Origin: Paracoccus aminovorans
GTDB lineage: Bacteria; Pseudomonadota; Alphaproteobacteria; Rhodobacterales; Rhodobacteraceae
NCBI RefSeq assembly: GCF_001546115.1
Contig: NZ_KQ955209.1
Span: 794,018-858,017 of the forward strand
Direction: 5' to 3'
DNA: 64,000 nucleotides
Shown: piece after piece, positions 8,524 through 16,906 of the stretch
Layout of the letters: every line of letters starts with the position of its first letter
Position numbering within the stretch: the first letter of the stretch is position 1
Notes under the pieces: generated by a model
What the model was told of the DNA's origin: nothing
Databases searched by the model: none
What the model saw: only the letters and a program-made list of their open reading frames with translations
Program-made: the position numbers and the translations under genes

Positions 8524-9279
8524 ATGCTGACGGATATCCAGACCTATTTCCGCGACCTTGCCGCGACCTCGCCGCAATGGAACTTCATCTGGCTTTATGA
8601 CGATGTGCAGATGGGCCGGGTGCTGACCGGGCTGTGGATGACGATCAAGCTCAGCGTCTTCTGCCTGATCTTTTCCGTCCTCATCGGCATTCTGGGCGCC
8701 TGGGCGCAGGGGGCGAGAAGTCGCCTTCTGCGCGGGTTGGTGGAGGGCTATGTGCAGTTCTTCCGCAATACGCCGCCGCTGCTGCAACTGCTGTTCTTCT
8801 ATTTCGCCTTGGGCCAGTTCACCCCGAAATACAGCCCGGACGGCTGGCTCGAGGTGCCGATGATCTCGAACGTGGGCTGGGCGATCATCTCGCTTTCCTT
8901 CTTCGCCGGCGCCTTCAACATCGAGATCTTCCGCGCCGGCGTCGAATCCGTTCCGAACTCGACGCGCGAGGCGGCGGAATCGCTCGGCATGACGCGGTTG
9001 CAGACCTATACCAACGTGGTGTTTCCGCTGGCGCTGCGCATCTCCATGCCCGCGCTGTCGGCCAATCTGATCAACCTGGTCAAGACGACGAACCAGGCCT
9101 TCGCGATCGCCGTGCCCGAACTGCTCTATCAGTCGGTCTCGATCTGGAATGATTTCCCCTCTGCGCAGAAGCCGACGATGCTGATGCTGCTGGTCTGCTA
9201 TCTGGGACTGGTCGGCGTGCTGTCGCTGGGCATGGGGCGTTGGGAACGCAAGCTGAGGATCCCTGGCTATGGCGCATAA
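8524..9279 (+). CDS. amino-acid ABC transporter permease (first subunit)
   Basis: This 251-residue membrane protein belongs to the His/Glu/Gln/Arg permease family. Several membrane helices are visible, as is the family stretch FFRNTPPLLQLLFFYF near the first third. The cytoplasmic EAA loop reads EAAESLGMTRLQTY and contacts the ATPase. It starts 12 bases after the binding-protein gene, and its stop overlaps the start of the second permease by 11 bases. It forms half of a heterodimeric channel for the imported amino acid. Confidence 0.9.
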   Translation: MLTDIQTYFRDLAATSPQWNFIWLYDDVQMGRVLTGLWMTIKLSVFCLIFSVLIGILGAWAQGARSRLLRGLVEGYVQFFRNTPPLLQLLFFYFALGQFTPKYSPDGWLEVPMISNVGWAIISLSFFAGAFNIEIFRAGVESVPNSTREAAESLGMTRLQTYTNVVFPLALRISMPALSANLINLVKTTNQAFAIAVPELLYQSVSIWNDFPSAQKPTMLMLLVCYLGLVGVLSLGMGRWERKLRIPGYGA

Positions 9280-10144
9280 ATCCGGCGTGCCGATGGTGCC
9301 GGGCAATCTTCCCGTGCTCTTGCCCTTTGCCCCGCGCGGGCCGGCGCATGACGAATTCTTCCTGGTCCGCTGGCTGGGTGCCATTCCCCTGGCCTGGCTG
9401 ACCGCGGCGGCGCTGCTGCTTCCGGCTGCGGTCATGGCGCAATCCGGGGGGGCGGCGGAAAGCCCGCTGGACAAGCTCTTGCGCTGGATCCCCTTCCTGT
9501 TCGTGCAGGGATTCCTGTTCAACGTCCTGATCTCGGTCTGCGCAATGGCGATCGGGACTCTGGCGGGCGCCTTTGCCGGGCTGGGGCTGATCAGCCGCAA
9601 CCGCTTGGTCCGGATGGTGGTCCAGGGCTATGTCTCGTTCTTCCGCAATATCCCCTGGCTGGTCCTGCTCTTCATCGTGCTTCTGGCCGCGCCATTCCAG
9701 GTCACGGTCTTCGGGACGACCATTCCGCTGCCGAGCTGGATCAAGACGGTGATCGGCCTGGCCATCCCGGTTTCGGCCAATATCGCCGAGGTGGTGCGCG
9801 GCGCCGTGCAATCCGTGCCCACGGCGCAATGGGAGGCGGCGGAATCGCTGGGCTTCACCCGGCGCCAGACCATCTGGCAGATCATCCTGCCGCAATGCTT
9901 CAAGCGGATGCTGCCGCCCTGGATGAACTGGTATGCCATCCTGACCATGTCCACGCCGCTGTGTTCGCTGCTGGGGGTGGGAGAGATCATCAGCCTGACC
10001 CGTCAGGCCATGGAGGCCGAGGGCAACCGTCCCGAACTGCTGCTGCCCTTCTATGGCTTCGCCCTCGTTCTGTTTCTCGTCTACTGCTACCCGATCGCCC
10101 GCCTGACCATGTGGCTCGAGCGTCGGTTCGCGGTCAAAACCTGA
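9269..10144 (+). CDS. amino-acid ABC transporter permease (second subunit)
   Basis: This 291-residue permease overlaps the preceding permease gene by 11 bases. It has an N-terminal extension of about 60 residues before the shared core. The core contains FFRNIPWLVLLFIVLL and the EAA loop EAAESLGFTRRQT. Together with the 8524-9279 product it builds the transmembrane pathway. Two unequal permeases are the norm for this polar amino-acid uptake family, and the N-terminal extension resembles that of the AapQ/BztB-type larger subunits in a shortened form. The ATPase gene starts 10 bases downstream. Confidence 0.9.
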   Translation: MAHKSGVPMVPGNLPVLLPFAPRGPAHDEFFLVRWLGAIPLAWLTAAALLLPAAVMAQSGGAAESPLDKLLRWIPFLFVQGFLFNVLISVCAMAIGTLAGAFAGLGLISRNRLVRMVVQGYVSFFRNIPWLVLLFIVLLAAPFQVTVFGTTIPLPSWIKTVIGLAIPVSANIAEVVRGAVQSVPTAQWEAAESLGFTRRQTIWQIILPQCFKRMLPPWMNWYAILTMSTPLCSLLGVGEIISLTRQAMEAEGNRPELLLPFYGFALVLFLVYCYPIARLTMWLERRFAVKT

Positions 10145-10154
10145 AAGGTGTCCC

Positions 10155-10904
10155 ATGACGCAATGGACTGCCGAGCAGCCGATCGTCAGCATCCGCGACG
10201 TTCACAAATCCTATGGCCAGGTCGAGGTCCTGCGCGGTATCAGCATGGACATCATGAAGGGCGAGGTGATCTGCATCATCGGCCCGTCCGGCTCGGGCAA
10301 ATCGACGTTGATCCGCTGCATCAATGCGCTGAACGACATCCAGGCCGGCTCGATCCAGGTCGAGGGGCAAGAGGTGCATGACGCCAAGCTGGACAAGCTG
10401 GCGTTGCGCCGCAAGGTCGGCATGGTCTTCCAGCAATACAACCTGTTCCCGCATAAGACCGCGTTGCAGAACGTGATGATGGCCCCGATCAAGGTGCTGC
10501 GGGAAAATCCGGCCGAGGTCGAGGCGCGGGCCAGGGCGCTGCTGAAGAAGGTCCGGCTGGAGGGGAAAGAGAACCACTATCCCGGCGAGCTGTCCGGCGG
10601 CCAGCAGCAGCGCGTCGCCATTGCCCGTTCGCTGGCGATGCGGCCCGACGTCATGCTGTTCGACGAGGTGACGGCCGCACTCGACCCCGAGACGGTCAAG
10701 GAGGTGCTGGTGACGATCAAGGATCTTGCGGCCGATGGCATGACCTGCATCCTGGTCACGCATGAGATGGGCTTTGCCCGCGAGGTGGCAGACCACATCT
10801 ACTTCACCGACCGCGGTGTGATCGTCGAACATGGCGCGCCAGCCGAGTTCTTCACCAATGCCCAGGATCCGAGGACGCGCGCCTTTCTGGATCAGGTTCT
10901 CTAG
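10155..10904 (+). CDS. amino-acid ABC transporter ATP-binding protein
   Basis: This is a 249-residue ABC ATPase of the GlnQ/AapP type. Walker A is GPSGSGKST, the signature is LSGGQQQRV, and the Walker B region reads MLFDEVTAALDPE, followed by the switch histidine in VTHEMGF. It energises the two permeases encoded just upstream. Spacing of 10 bases and the same strand indicate the last cistron of the operon, and a good intrinsic terminator follows at 10941-10975. Confidence 0.93.
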   Translation: MTQWTAEQPIVSIRDVHKSYGQVEVLRGISMDIMKGEVICIIGPSGSGKSTLIRCINALNDIQAGSIQVEGQEVHDAKLDKLALRRKVGMVFQQYNLFPHKTALQNVMMAPIKVLRENPAEVEARARALLKKVRLEGKENHYPGELSGGQQQRVAIARSLAMRPDVMLFDEVTAALDPETVKEVLVTIKDLAADGMTCILVTHEMGFAREVADHIYFTDRGVIVEHGAPAEFFTNAQDPRTRAFLDQVL

Positions 10905-10940
10905 GCCGGAAGGCGGCGCTTGCCGCCCCGGAATGCTGTC

Positions 10941-10975
10941 AAAAAAGTCGGCGCCCTTGTGGCGCCGGCTTTTTC
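10941..10975. terminator. intrinsic terminator after the amino-acid ABC operon
   Basis: An A-rich start is followed by a GC-rich stem (GTCGGCGCC pairing with GGCGCCGGC around a short CTTGT loop), and five T residues. It sits between the convergent ABC ATPase and aspartate-dehydrogenase-like genes. The A-tract and T-tract on either side suggest that it works in both directions. Confidence 0.85.
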
Positions 10976-10996
10976 CGTTGTGGTGGACGCGGATCG

Positions 10997-11755
10997 TCAG
11001 GCCATCCTGATGCCGCTGCCGCCCAGGATGCGCCGGACCGAGCCGGCCGCCGAATGGGGCGTGTAGGACCCCGTGACCCCGCCCAGCGAACGCGAGGCGA
11101 TCTCGAGGTTCCATTCCAGCCCCTCGCCGCGGATCTCGATGCGGTGCTCGTTCTCCTGCTGGCCGGGGACGGCGACGATGCGGCTGACGGTCCGGTCGAG
11201 CCCGATCCCGGCCAGCGCGATCGCGGCATGGACGTTGACGTTGCGAGGGAAGCGCTTGCAGGCCTCGCGCGCCGTGCCCTCGAAGACGAGCCCTTGGGCA
11301 TCGAGGTCGAGGCCAAGGCTCTTGCCGCTTTTCGTCGTGGTGATGGTGACCGATTGCAGCAATTCGCGCCCGTCCTCCAGCCCGTCCAGTGCCATCACGG
11401 CGCCATGCGGCACGAAGAAACGCCGGCCGCTGGCGGCAGCGGCATCGCGGATCGCGCGCTCGACTGCCGCGTCGGCCAGGGCCGTGCCGCTGAAGGCGCA
11501 GAAATCCGAGTGCTCCAGCGCGCGGGGCGCCAGGCGCGCCACCAGTTCGGGCATGGCGGTTTCGATGATCAGGTCGACACCGCGGGCCAGCGCCTCGGCC
11601 TCGTCGCTGATGAAGGTTGCGGCCGGCAGGTCCAGCCAGTCGGCCCGCGCCGTCTCGCGCACCAGCACGAAGTCGATGGCCACGTCACCCCGCCGCTGAA
11701 GGTCGCGGATGATCGTCTTGCCGATCGTGCCCGCCCCGATGATACCAATGCGCAT
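10997..11755 (-). CDS. nadX: aspartate dehydrogenase-like protein (NadX family)
   Basis: From the ATG at 11755, preceded by GGAGGG, the product has 252 residues and opens with the Rossmann motif GIIGAGTIG. The rest fits the aspartate dehydrogenase domain family: FVPHGAVMALDGL, the active-site region NVNVHAAIALAGIGLD and a conserved C-terminus. A longer start at 11788 would overlap the soxG-like stop (ATGA). The family deaminates L-aspartate to iminoaspartate/oxaloacetate with NAD(P). Here it is the last gene of a sarcosine-oxidase-like operon and is convergent with an amino-acid importer. Its role may be catabolic rather than NAD biosynthesis; that is inference. Confidence 0.8.
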   Translation of the reverse strand: MRIGIIGAGTIGKTIIRDLQRRGDVAIDFVLVRETARADWLDLPAATFISDEAEALARGVDLIIETAMPELVARLAPRALEHSDFCAFSGTALADAAVERAIRDAAAASGRRFFVPHGAVMALDGLEDGRELLQSVTITTTKSGKSLGLDLDAQGLVFEGTAREACKRFPRNVNVHAAIALAGIGLDRTVSRIVAVPGQQENEHRIEIRGEGLEWNLEIASRSLGGVTGSYTPHSAAGSVRRILGGSGIRMA

Positions 11756-11784
11756 CGCGCCCTCCGCTTGGTTTGTCGCGTCGA

Positions 11785-12390
11785 TCATCCGGCCAGCCGC
11801 GCCGTGCGGATGCCGGGAATCACGTCCTTGATGAAGTCCAGGGCATAGCCCGAGGAGGCAATGTCGAACAGCAGGTCCAACGCGCCGCCGTCCGCGCTGC
11901 GCAGGATCACCGCGTCCATGTGCATGACGCGGGTCTGCGCCACCGCAGCCGCGGGAAATGCGGCAGGGCGGGTGTCCAGTGCCGTCAGCAGGGGCAGCGC
12001 CTGCTCGGCGGCGGGTCCGGTCAGCCGGAACCAGGCCCAGGTTTCATCGCGATAGGCGTCGAAGCCCTTGGGCCCCGGGCTCTGCCACCAGGCATCGCGC
12101 AGCCGCCGGATCACGCCGGGGTCGCCATGCGGATCGGACAGGATGACCGCCTCCTCGGCGCCCAGCGGCACCAGGGTCAGGCCGGGCAGGTCGAGGGCCC
12201 TGTCGATGGGGCCGGGCAGTGGCAGTCCCTGTGCCGCCATCCAGTCCGCAGTTCCCGGACCGCGCAACCCCATGCGGGGCAGGGCGGACAGGTCGGTCAG
12301 CCAGGATTCGCCCGATGCGGGCAGCCGGTCCACGGCGGGCAGCCGTTGGGACAGCGGCCAGTGCCGGGTGGCGATGATTGCGGTGGTCAT
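11785..12390 (-). CDS. soxG: sarcosine oxidase gamma subunit-like protein
   Basis: This 201-residue protein starts immediately after the soxA stop (no gap). Weakly conserved features of the SoxG family are visible: LGPDEWLL-like spacing is replaced by VPLGAEEAVILSD, and AWFRLTGPAAEQAL resembles the aminomethyltransferase-like fold. In heterotetrameric sarcosine oxidase the gamma chain is structural and contacts the folate-binding part of alpha. Identification rests mainly on position in the conserved soxB-D-A-G order and on length. Downstream lies the aspartate-dehydrogenase-like gene, whose possible start overlaps this stop. Confidence 0.8.
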   Translation of the reverse strand: MTTAIIATRHWPLSQRLPAVDRLPASGESWLTDLSALPRMGLRGPGTADWMAAQGLPLPGPIDRALDLPGLTLVPLGAEEAVILSDPHGDPGVIRRLRDAWWQSPGPKGFDAYRDETWAWFRLTGPAAEQALPLLTALDTRPAAFPAAAVAQTRVMHMDAVILRSADGGALDLLFDIASSGYALDFIKDVIPGIRTARLAG

Positions 12391-15276
12391 TCAGATCTCC
12401 TGCCGGGCATTGGTCGGGTCATAGAAGGGCAGGGCCACGACGGCGGCCGAGACCTCGGTGCCGGAAAAGCCCTTGATGCGGATTTGCGCGCCGGGCACCG
12501 CCTGTTCGGGCGGCGCATAGGCCAGCCCGATCCACTTGCCGACCGAGGGCGAATGGCCGAACGAGGTGACATGCCCGACGGGCTGGCCATCGCGCAGCAC
12601 CAATGCGGATTCGCCGACCTCGGCGGCATTGCCGCCTTCCAGCACGAAGCCGCAAAGCTGCCGCGTCTCGCCCAGGGCGCGGCGCGCCTCGACCGCGGCC
12701 TTGCCGGTGTAGAACGGCTTCTTGCGCGACAGCGCCCAGCCCATGCCCAGTTGATCCGGCGTCGATAGTGCGTCCGTGTCCTGGCCGATGATGATATGGC
12801 CCTTTTCCAGGCGCAGGATCCGCGATGCCTCAAGGCCATAGGGCCGCAGCCCCAAGCCGGCACCCGCGGCGGCCAGCGCCTGCCACATGCCGACGGCATG
12901 GGATTGCGGCAGGTGGATCTCATAGCTCAGCTCGCCCGTGAAGCCGATGCGCATGACGCGAACCGGGCTGCCTGCCAGCATCCCCTCGCGCCCGTCGAGG
13001 AAGCCGAAGGCATCGCGCGAGAAGTCGATGTCGCTGGCCAGTCCCTGCAAGACCGCGCGCGCCTTCGGTCCGGTCAGGTTGATCGCGGCGAAGGCTGCGG
13101 TGACGTTCTGGATGTCGACCTGCATGCCCCAGATCGCCTTTTGCAGCGTCATCTCGGCAAAAAGGCGATCGACCGCGCCGGTGGTGGCGGTGACGTAGAA
13201 GTGCTGCTCGGACATCCGGAAGGCCACGCCGTCGTCCAGGATCGAGCCCATCTCGTTCAGGGCCAGGCAATAGCGCACCCGCCCGACCGGCTGGCCGGCA
13301 TGGGCCATGGTATAGATGCGGTCGAGGAAGGCGGCCGCGTCGCGGCCCCGAAGCTCGAGCTTGCCCAGCGTCGAGACGTCGAGCATGCCCACGTCCTCGC
13401 GCACCGCGCGGATCTCGCGCAGGATCGCCTCGGCGGGCGGCTCGCTGCCCGGATAGACGAAGGGCCGCCACCAGGCGCCGACCGGCATCATCCTGGCGCC
13501 CGCCTGCACGTGGCAGGGGTGCAGCGCGGTGTGGCGATAGCGTTCCGGCGTCGTATCGGCCAGCAGGCCCAGCTTTTCCGGGCCGAAGGGCGGGCGCGAG
13601 GTGGTGATGCCGACCTCGGCCAGGCTGCGGGCGGTCTTGCGCGCCACGATCCGCGCCGTCGGCAGCGCCGCGTGCCGCCCCTGCGAAGGCCCCATGCCGA
13701 CGGTCGAATAGCGCTTGACCAGTTCAAGCTCGCGATAGCCGTCGGCGACGGCGTTCTCGATGTCCTTGACCTGCAGGTCCTCGTCGAAATCCACGAAATC
13801 TCGGCCCTTGGGATGCGGCTCGACCGGCGCGCTGCGGCGCCATGCGCATGCGGCGGGCACGGCGCCTTCGGGGGCGGAGGCCAGGCCAAGCGCGGCTGCC
13901 GCGCGAAGCCCTGCCGCCTCGCCGCTGGCGATGACGCCGTCCAGATCGGACAGCCCGGCCGCCGCGCCGGCCAGATGCAGATGCGCCGGCACGTCGGTGA
14001 TCGAGAATCGGGTTCCGGTGTCGTCCGAGGCAAGGCGTGCCCCCGCATGAAGCGCAAGCTGGTAGCCCGGCGTATAGCCCCCCGCCACGACCAGCAGGTC
14101 GCAATCGAGCCGCTTGCGCGTGCCGGCGGCGTCCTGGACCTCGACCGATTGCAGGTGCAGCCCGCCGGGACCCGCCTTGGCCTCGGTCAGGGTGCAGCCG
14201 CGCATGATCGGCAGGCCGCGGCGTGCCAGTTCCTCGGACAGGCCGTCGCGGTCCTCGGCCTCGGGGTCGACGATGGCGGCGATCCTGACGCCGGCATCGT
14301 CGAGGTCCAGCGCGGCGAGATAGCCGTCGCGGTCGCCCGCATAGACGACGGCCCGCTGACCCGGCCGCACCGCGTAATGCCGCATCAGGCGCTGCGCGGC
14401 CGAAGACAGCATGATCCCCGGCAGATCGTTGTTGCGAAACACCAGCGGCTGCTCATGCGCGCCGGTGGCCAGCACCAGTTCGGTCGCCCGGATGCGCACC
14501 AGCCGGTTGCCGCTGATCACCGGCAGCCAGTTGTTGGCAAAGCGGCCGTTGCAGGTCGCGCCGGTCATCACCGAAAGGCCCGGCAGGGCAAGGGCCCTGT
14601 CCCGCAGCGCGGACAGGTGCCGGGTGCCCAGGCCCGCGTCCGTTGCGAAGCGGGCATAGGTCAGGGCCCCACCCAGCTCCGGCTCCTTTTCGACCAGGAT
14701 CACCCCGGCGCCGGCCTCGGCCGCGCGGACCGCGGCGGCGAGCCCTGCGGGACCGCCGCCCACGACCAGCACGTCGCAATGCCGGGTTTCCTTGACATAG
14801 CGCCTGGGCGCGGCATCGGTGCTGACCGTGCCAAGCCCGGCAGAGGCGCGGATCATCGGCTCCCACAGCTTCAGCCAGCTCGACCGGCGGGGTCCGAAGA
14901 AGGTGCGGTAATAGAAGCCCACCGGCAGGAAGCGGCCAAAGCGTTCGATGATCTGTCCACGGTCGCGGCGCAGGCTGCCCTTGACATTTTGCGGCGTCAC
15001 GGCGATGCCGTCGGACGCCAGCCGCAGGTCGGCGCGGACATTCGGCTCCTCTCCGATCTGGACCAGGGTGTTCGCATCCTGCCCGCACATGGTCAGGATG
15101 CCGCGCGGCCGGTGATACTTGAACGAGCGCGACAGCACCCATTCGCCATTCGCAGCCAGCGCGCTGGCGATCGTGTCGCCCGGATGGCCGGCGACGCGAC
15201 GCCCCTCGAAGGTGAAGGCCAAGCCGCGGCTACGGTCGATGCGGCTGCCCCAGCCGCTGCCAAGTCTGTTCGTCAT
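12391..15276 (-). CDS. soxA: sarcosine oxidase alpha subunit-like, FAD/folate-dependent
   Basis: The ATG at 15276 overlaps the soxD stop (ATGA) and gives 961 residues, the usual SoxA length. The N-terminal 100 residues form the ferredoxin-like Fer2_4 domain (FKYHRPRGILTMCGQDAN). An NAD-binding module follows with LVVGGGPAGLAAAV. The C-terminal 380 residues form an aminomethyltransferase (GcvT-like) domain with LDVSTLGKLELRGRDA and GFTGELSYEIHLP that binds tetrahydrofolate. The enzyme demethylates or oxidises secondary amino acids and passes the C1 unit to folate. Adjacent purU and folD agree with C1 handling. The delta subunit in this operon is atypical, so the substrate may not be sarcosine. 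Confidence 0.92.
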   Translation of the reverse strand: MTNRLGSGWGSRIDRSRGLAFTFEGRRVAGHPGDTIASALAANGEWVLSRSFKYHRPRGILTMCGQDANTLVQIGEEPNVRADLRLASDGIAVTPQNVKGSLRRDRGQIIERFGRFLPVGFYYRTFFGPRRSSWLKLWEPMIRASAGLGTVSTDAAPRRYVKETRHCDVLVVGGGPAGLAAAVRAAEAGAGVILVEKEPELGGALTYARFATDAGLGTRHLSALRDRALALPGLSVMTGATCNGRFANNWLPVISGNRLVRIRATELVLATGAHEQPLVFRNNDLPGIMLSSAAQRLMRHYAVRPGQRAVVYAGDRDGYLAALDLDDAGVRIAAIVDPEAEDRDGLSEELARRGLPIMRGCTLTEAKAGPGGLHLQSVEVQDAAGTRKRLDCDLLVVAGGYTPGYQLALHAGARLASDDTGTRFSITDVPAHLHLAGAAAGLSDLDGVIASGEAAGLRAAAALGLASAPEGAVPAACAWRRSAPVEPHPKGRDFVDFDEDLQVKDIENAVADGYRELELVKRYSTVGMGPSQGRHAALPTARIVARKTARSLAEVGITTSRPPFGPEKLGLLADTTPERYRHTALHPCHVQAGARMMPVGAWWRPFVYPGSEPPAEAILREIRAVREDVGMLDVSTLGKLELRGRDAAAFLDRIYTMAHAGQPVGRVRYCLALNEMGSILDDGVAFRMSEQHFYVTATTGAVDRLFAEMTLQKAIWGMQVDIQNVTAAFAAINLTGPKARAVLQGLASDIDFSRDAFGFLDGREGMLAGSPVRVMRIGFTGELSYEIHLPQSHAVGMWQALAAAGAGLGLRPYGLEASRILRLEKGHIIIGQDTDALSTPDQLGMGWALSRKKPFYTGKAAVEARRALGETRQLCGFVLEGGNAAEVGESALVLRDGQPVGHVTSFGHSPSVGKWIGLAYAPPEQAVPGAQIRIKGFSGTEVSAAVVALPFYDPTNARQEI

Positions 15277-15539
15277 GCGACGCTCGCGATGTTGTCGGCG
15301 GCCGGTTTCAGATAGGTCCGCAGGATTTCGTCGGTGATCAGGTTGCGCTCGGCGATGAACACCGTGTTCGACGGCGTGTGCCGCCACCATTCGCGCAGCA
15401 CCCCCATCGGGTTCGGCGCAAAGAACAGATGCTGGACCAGCGCGGCGGCCGTCAGTTCGGCACCGTCATGCACCGGCCCGAGCCACTGGAATTCCGAGAT
15501 GTTGCGGGGCCCGTTCAGCGGGCAGGACATGATCTTCAT
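15273..15539 (-). CDS. soxD: sarcosine oxidase delta subunit-like, variant zinc site
   Basis: This 88-residue protein lies between soxB and soxA, with an ATGA overlap with soxA. The family start, usually CPxCG, reads SCPLNGPRN, so the second Cys of the zinc knuckle is Asn9. The later WWRH motif at 51-54 is present but is followed by TPSNTVF instead of the usual Gly-Cys-Arg-x-Trp. Length and position still match SoxD, which anchors the tetramer and binds zinc in the classical enzyme. Loss of a zinc ligand marks this as a divergent branch, perhaps of an enzyme acting on another N-alkyl or cyclic amino acid. Confidence 0.85.
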   Translation of the reverse strand: MKIMSCPLNGPRNISEFQWLGPVHDGAELTAAALVQHLFFAPNPMGVLREWWRHTPSNTVFIAERNLITDEILRTYLKPAADNIASVA

Positions 15540-15547
15540 GGTTTCAC

Positions 15548-16789
15548 CTAATGCCCGGCGGCGGTCGCGCCCATTTCGTTCAGAAGCTCGAAACGCGAGA
15601 ACCGTTCGAGCGAGAAGGGGACAAGGATGTCCGGCACGCGGCCGGTGGCGATGGTCTCGGCCATGCGCTTGCCTGCCACACCGGTTGCCTTGAACCCCCA
15701 GGTTCCCCAACCCGCGTCCAGCCAGTAGTTCTGCAGCGGCGAGGCGCCCATGATCGGGCTGAAATCGGGGGTGATGTCGGTGATGCCAGCCCATTGCCGC
15801 AGGATCTTGATATTGTGCAGAAACGGCATCAGCTGCAGCGCTCCGGTGGCGAGCGATTCCTTCTGCGGCAGGCTCGAACGGGTCGAAGCCAGCTGATAGG
15901 GATCGGTGCCGCCGCCGATGACGATCTCGCCACGCGAGGATTGCACCAGGTAGGTGTGCAGGTTCGACGACGACAGCAGGATGTCCAGAAATGGCTTCAG
16001 CGGCTGCGTCACCATGGCCTGCAGCGGAAAGCAACGGATCGGCAACGGAATCCCCGCCATCTCAGCGATGCGGCCGTTCATGCCGCCGGCGGCCTGCAGC
16101 ACCTGACCGGCGGTGATGGTGCCGCGATTGGTCCTGACCTCGGTGATGCGGCCGTTGGCGATACCGAAACCCTCGACCTCGGTGCGCTGGTGGATCTCGA
16201 CGCCCTTCTCGGCCGCGCGCTTGGCATAGCCCCAAGCAACGGCGTCATGCCGCGCGGTGCCGCCGTCGGCGTGCCAGAGCCCGCCTAGAACCTCGTGCTG
16301 GCCGCCAAAATCCATGTTCACATGGGGGCAAAGCTCCTGCACCGTCTTGGCGTCGACCAATTCGGTCCGGATGCCGACATGATTGCCCGTCTCGGCCCGC
16401 AGCCGGAAGCTGCGCATCGCCGCGTCGGAATGGGCCAGCGTCAGCTGCCCACGCTGCGAGAACATGACGTTGAAACCCAGTTCCTCGGACATGGCTTCGA
16501 ACAGCGAAACCCCCTCGCGGTAGAATGCGATCGAGGGCGGCGTCAGGTAATTCGACCTGACGGTGGTGGTGTTGCGCGCCGTGTTCCCGCCGGCGAGATA
16601 GCCCTTTTCCAGGACGGCGACATTCTTGACGCCGTGATGGTTCGACAGGTAATAGGCCGCGGCAAGTCCATGCCCGCCGCCGCCGATGATCACCACGTCA
16701 TAATGCTTGCGCAGGTCGGGCGTGGGCGGGATGTCGCGGAACGGGCGATGGCCGCGCCTCAGGCCATATTTCAGAAGTTCTATCGGCAT
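15548..16789 (-). CDS. soxB: sarcosine oxidase beta subunit-like flavoprotein
   Basis: The ATG at 16789 gives 413 residues. The N-terminal FAD fold shows VVIIGGGGHGLAAAYYL at about 31-47, and RSNYLTPPSIAFY and NVMFSQRGQL follow. The segment GGTARHDAVAWGYA contains the His that covalently carries FMN in heterotetrameric sarcosine oxidase. The alpha, beta, gamma and delta chains are all encoded here in the order B-D-A-G. Beta performs the amine oxidation that yields the imine. A divergent GcvA-like LysR gene begins 118 bases upstream and probably controls the operon. Confidence 0.93.
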   Translation of the reverse strand: MPIELLKYGLRRGHRPFRDIPPTPDLRKHYDVVIIGGGGHGLAAAYYLSNHHGVKNVAVLEKGYLAGGNTARNTTTVRSNYLTPPSIAFYREGVSLFEAMSEELGFNVMFSQRGQLTLAHSDAAMRSFRLRAETGNHVGIRTELVDAKTVQELCPHVNMDFGGQHEVLGGLWHADGGTARHDAVAWGYAKRAAEKGVEIHQRTEVEGFGIANGRITEVRTNRGTITAGQVLQAAGGMNGRIAEMAGIPLPIRCFPLQAMVTQPLKPFLDILLSSSNLHTYLVQSSRGEIVIGGGTDPYQLASTRSSLPQKESLATGALQLMPFLHNIKILRQWAGITDITPDFSPIMGASPLQNYWLDAGWGTWGFKATGVAGKRMAETIATGRVPDILVPFSLERFSRFELLNEMGATAAGH

Positions 16790-16906
16790 TGGATCATCCT
16801 GATTTCTTGCCCGCAACCTCGGCTGACAGGGGGCATCACGCAAGAAAGCGAACTTTACCCTCAGACCTCGTTTTGCTAATAGGATCAGAAAGAATTGGTT
16901 GCCCTC

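Noticed and set aside
12796..15315. 839-codon plus-strand open frame opposite soxA
   Set aside because: It is antisense to a clear SoxA gene, is rich in Arg/Gly/His/Gln with no domain, and is explained by high-GC codon use on the other strand.
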